In this document: piece after piece, positions 60,300-64,000 of the stretch | Layout of the letters: the number at the start of each line of letters is the position of its first letter | How positions within the stretch are numbered: the stretch's first letter is position 1 | Source of the DNA: Dallia pectoralis | Lineage: Eukaryota > Chordata > Actinopteri > Esociformes > Umbridae | Length of the DNA: 64,000 nt | Assembly: GCA_029465975.1 (NCBI GenBank) | Contig: CM055753.1 | Span: 8,028,821-8,092,820 of the forward strand | Reading direction: 5' to 3' | Notes under the pieces: model-generated | What the model saw: the letters and a program-made list of their open reading frames with translations, nothing else | Told to the model about the DNA's origin: nothing | Databases searched by the model: none | Program-made: the position numbers and the translations under genes

Positions 60300-60740
60300 A
60301 CTGGCACACATGCACTCGGCGCTCGTGCAGTGTGTTAACGCCTAATGTCTCGTTAACACTCTTTCACCCATGTACTCGGCGCTCGTACAGTGTGTTAACG
60401 CCTAATGTCTCGTTAACACTCTTTCACCCATGTACTCGGCGCTCGTACAGTGTGTTAACGCCAAATGTCTCGTTAACACTCTTTCACCCATGTACTCGGC
60501 GCTCGTACAGTGTGTTAACGCCTAACGTCTCGTTAACACTCTTTCACACATGCACTCGGCGCTCGTACAGTCTGTTAACGCCTAACGTCTCGTTAACACT
60601 CTTTCACACATGCACTCGGCACTCGTACAGTGTGTTAACGCCAAATGTCTCGTTAACACTCTTTCACACATGCAGTCGGCGCTCGTACAGTGTGTTAACG
60701 CCAAATGTCTCGTTAACACTCTTTCACCCATGTACTCTCC
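60300..60740. repeat. 60-bp minisatellite (about 7 units)
   Basis: Exactly 60-bp period (CACTCTTTCACCCATGTACT, CGGCGCTCGTACAGTGTGTT, AACGCCTAATGTCTCGTTAA) with point variants only. The period is divisible by three, hence the artefactual 147-codon frame. Confidence 0.96.
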
Positions 60741-61507
60741 GTCAAACGCTTATTATCATTAAAGCAGAAATCTGAACGGTTGTTTGTGTACCCGTATGAG
60801 ATTTATTCTTGGATTCTTTAAGGTTGTGTCCAATAAATGCCTCATTAGCTTAGTTTATTTTTTTTGCGGCTGATCAGATTTCAATTTAAAATAAGAACTT
60901 GTTTTATATCTGTATGTAAACAGAAGTTAGTGAACACTACTGCCTTTCCACAGCAGCATACACAACATGCACACAGCAGTACACGCCCAACTGTTTTGTT
61001 ATGTTTCAACTGCTCAGGACCGATGTAACACAGTTACAGTAAAAGTTATTTCTCTGGAATTTGTTCGTGTTTGTGCTCCTGTTCTTGTTCTTCGTCTCTG
61101 CTTGATTTAGTATAGCCCCCCCATGCCCCCTTTAACTGCCAAGCCTGTCACTTCTGACGAGGATAATCTTCACATTGAGGATTATGGAGCTATCCCGTAG
61201 TCATCACTTTTGGTCAGCTTAGCTCACATTAGCCAGCACCCCGTGGCTTAGCTCTTCCAGCGTTGTATCTAGGTTCAAAAGGAACATCGGAGATTTGCGG
61301 CGACTGTTCAGCCATAAGTTGGTTAAACCAGCGTGGTGATCGTTCACGGCTCCCAGTTCCCGTGGTTCAAAACACCAATCACTATTAAGCGCCTCACTTG
61401 TTGCCAGCAGAATTTCCAGTTAATACCTTTCGGGAACAGGAAATCAACCTTGAACTGAGCTATATTGTAGCACCTGGGGAAACGGAGACCCATGGCCCTG
61501 CTCTGGA

Positions 61508-62032
61508 AACATGGAGACTGGTAAACGGGATATGGAAAATGGAGACTGGTAAACAGGATATGGAAAATGGAGATTGGTAAACAGGATATGGAAAATGGAG
61601 ATTGGTAAACCGGATATGGAAAATGGAGATTGGTAAACAGGATATGGAAAATGGAGACTGGTAAACAGGATATGGAAAATGGAGATTGGTAAACAGGATA
61701 TGGAAAATGGAGACTGGTAAACCGGATATGGAAAATGGAGATTGGTAAACAGGATATGGAAAATGGAGACTGGTAAACAGGATATGGAAAATGGAGACTG
61801 GTAAACAGGATATGGAAAATGGAGACTGGTAAACAGGATATGGAAAATGGAGATTGGTAAACAGGATATGGAAAATGGAGATTGGTAAACAGGATATGGA
61901 GAATGGTAAACAGGATATGGAAAATGGAGACTGGTAAACAGGATATGGAAAATGGAGACTGGTAAACAGGATATGGAAAATGGAGACTGGTAAACAGGAT
62001 ATGGTAAACAGGATATGGAAAATGGAGACTGA
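61508..62032. repeat. 28-bp minisatellite (about 19 units)
   Basis: Units ATGGAGACTGGTAAACAGGA plus TATGGAAA with GACTGG/GATTGG and AACAGG/AACCGG variants, and two shortened units near 61900 and 62000. Confidence 0.96.
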
Positions 62033-63956
62033 GTTCAGGATAAAGCAGCCGCTGTGTCCTAATTGGTCTATTGAAATAAGTGCTGCTTATTGGGGGCGTA
62101 GGTATGATATTTGTATTGAAATATCAGAACATTTCCATTATCTATCTTTTTTATTCCTTCACCACAGCTCTCTTAGAGTGCATAGTAAACGCATATCTTA
62201 AAAGTATATTTTTTGTTCAAATAGAATCTGCCGCCTTAATCTCTCCTCCACATGTAAATATGATAATTGCCTCCAATGCTCACTGTTGCTGTAATTCACC
62301 TAGCCTTCATATGGAGAGTGTGTTCTGCATACTGCTGCCTTACTTGATGCAGTCCTGAGCTGATTGATGCAATTCAAACTCAAACTTTTCAAATTGAAGC
62401 ACATGAGCTTGTCCTAAATAAACCTGCAGGATACAGTTGTATAACCAAGTTAATGATCTACAGTGACAAACATTGCTTTTAGGCCTCTCTAGATAATTTA
62501 GACTTGCGTTTTCACGTGAAACCTAGTTCTTCGATTGGTTTTTGAACATTTTTAATCCATTCTCCAACATGGCCTGCTTAGATTGTCGTCCCACCAGGAG
62601 CAGCTCGATTCAAAGTAGAAATCTGGGTGTGTTTAGCAAATCCAGTTGATTCAAACAAACACCATGATACTTCAAGAGGGAACTGGCTATGTGAGAGAAC
62701 ATAACATACAGACGTAAACATTGCCGCCTAGTTTAAGATTGCCGTTGGTGGGTCAACTGACTCGCTCGCGTAGTCCAGAATGACAAGCTCGCGTAGCGTT
62801 CAGAACGTTGAGTGTTTGATTCGTGAGTCGTTCCTGTAGCCCAGACAGCCCGGAGGCTACTTGACTGAATTAGGAATGAGTGTGTTATCTCTCCAATGAA
62901 AGGCAGGGAGACTTATTGCCGCCCTCATTGGTAGCACAGAGCACGTTCGGCCAGTGTAATAGCTGCCGTGGAAACCGCATCATCGAACGTAATTGTTTTG
63001 GCAAACCTGGAGAATTAGGGAGACGGCATTAACATGCCGGTGATATACGGCTCCTCGCATTTATCTAGTCTCAGGCCTTAATCATTTGATTGAATGTTCC
63101 TCATTAGAAAGCTGCAATATTGACAGAGGGATTCCTGGAAACTTGTTTGGAAACAGGTGAGCTGTACTTTTAAGTTGCACAGTGTTGTGTGCTTGTTGGA
63201 GCACTGTCTGTAGCACTATCTTTGCTAGATGGTCAATTTTTTTTGGACTGATACTTAAGGGTTCTGGGTTTTATCTTCTTCCCTGGAGTATGGTGAACTT
63301 GTGGATACGATTTAGTGTGTTCCTAAGGGCCGGTTGATGGAAGTTACATTTTTGCATGATGTTTATGCGATGTTGATGAGAACAGCTAACGTCTGATGAA
63401 AGTAATCACCCGTAGGTGCCAAAATTACTATGGTTATTGTCTTTAATGATTCTTAAATGACAAATGCTTTTCTGGTAAGACGTGAAAAAAAAACAATGCT
63501 TATTTGCCAAAATACCAAACTATCTTTTTGAAATGTGTATTCTGTGTAATGATGCTTAAAAAAACTAATGTTTTCCAGCCTGGGTAGATGCTCGACAAAC
63601 TTTTAACCAAAATATCACAGATGACCCTTTAGGGGTTGCCGTGGTAACAGAGCCAATAAAATGTGTGTCTGTAGGAGAATGTCTTCCTCCACTTTTCGCC
63701 GCTTAAATAGTGACTATAGCGTGTGGTTGTCTCCGCTAAGTTGTGCTGTTCAAATTTTACCCCGGACTGATGAACAACCGAGCATGTGAACTAAACAACG
63801 CAAATAACCAAGTATATATTTTCTATGACGCTTTCTCTCCCTGTAACTGGTAGACTACATTGTGAGCAATACGTTGCTTACACTGGTGGCCGTCATCATT
63901 AATTTCAATGTCAATGCACGCTAGCAGCAAAGGTCAAAGCGATTGTCGTACACTAG

Positions 63957-64000
63957 CCGGTTGCTAGGCCATTGCTAGGCCCATTGCTAGGCCATTGCTA
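63957..64000. repeat. Start of a short tandem array cut by the window end
   Basis: GGTTGCTAGGCCATTGCTAG then GCCCATTGCTAGG repeats with a 12-13 bp period up to the last base. Confidence 0.75.

Larger units (their letters stand above)
52144..64000 (+). other. PHF14 intron 5 (partial), no further exon seen
   Basis: A GTAAGC donor follows exon 5. I searched the plus strand for the rest of PHD1 and downstream PHD exons and found none, so this long stretch is taken as a single large intron continuing past the window. Large introns are normal for PHF14. It contains several arrays, a hAT MITE and old transposon fragments listed separately. AT-rich segments near 58250-58400, 58650-58870 and 63040-63180 look like possible conserved non-coding DNA. 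Confidence 0.6.

Noticed and set aside
60332..60775. 147-codon frame with seven TPNVSLTLFHPCTRRSYSV repeats
   Set aside because: A 60-bp minisatellite with period divisible by three; no homology and no flanking exon structure.

Overview
This window is vertebrate nuclear DNA, almost certainly from a teleost fish. The genes are intron-rich with consensus GT-AG junctions, and their exons translate to close relatives of vertebrate TENT4A, SRD5A1, NSUN2 and PHF14. The intergenic DNA is full of CA/GT microsatellites, Tc1-like and hAT-like transposon remnants and tRNA-derived SINE pieces. Several repeat families resemble ones I recall from salmoniform and esociform fish. That lineage is a recollection-based guess, not a search result. 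A 500-base N run (23496-23995) is an assembly gap.

Layout. 1-5452 (- strand): the first coding exon of TENT4A (4611-5452) and part of its first intron. 9130-13286 (- strand): SRD5A1, complete in five coding exons, predicted 265 aa. 13287-14839: head-to-head promoter interval between SRD5A1 and NSUN2, into which an internally deleted Tc1-like element has inserted. 14840-22874 (+ strand): NSUN2, complete in 19 coding exons, predicted 773 aa, with both catalytic cysteines present. 23281-47440: a gap and a long stretch without convincing genes, dominated by minisatellites and microsatellites; a possible 5' exon of an unknown minus-strand gene lies just right of the gap. 47612-52143 (+ strand): the first five exons of PHF14, whose start codon is split by intron 1. 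52144-64000: apparently PHF14 intron 5, with a hAT-type MITE, old transposon fragments and more minisatellites.

Gene roles. The four genes do not form a pathway. TENT4A is a non-canonical poly(A) polymerase, SRD5A1 a microsomal steroid 5-alpha reductase, NSUN2 an RNA cytosine-5 methyltransferase and PHF14 a chromatin reader. TENT4A-SRD5A1-NSUN2 is a conserved vertebrate block (human 5p15.31). PHF14 lies on another chromosome (7p21.3) in human, so the NSUN2-PHF14 junction is a fish-lineage arrangement or a misassembly at the gap.

Most notable signal. Tandem duplications in NSUN2 sit exactly on splice junctions. A 53-bp array fills intron 5, and each of its units carries a copy of the exon 6 acceptor plus the first 14 exon bases (20 decoy acceptors, each leading to an immediate in-frame stop). 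A second array starts at the exon 13 donor. The exon 17 acceptor is duplicated 54 bp upstream with an in-frame stop between the copies. In the desert, a 44-bp array is an internal expansion of the B-box region of a tRNA-derived SINE (about 29 B-box-like copies). Minisatellites make up roughly an eighth of the window.
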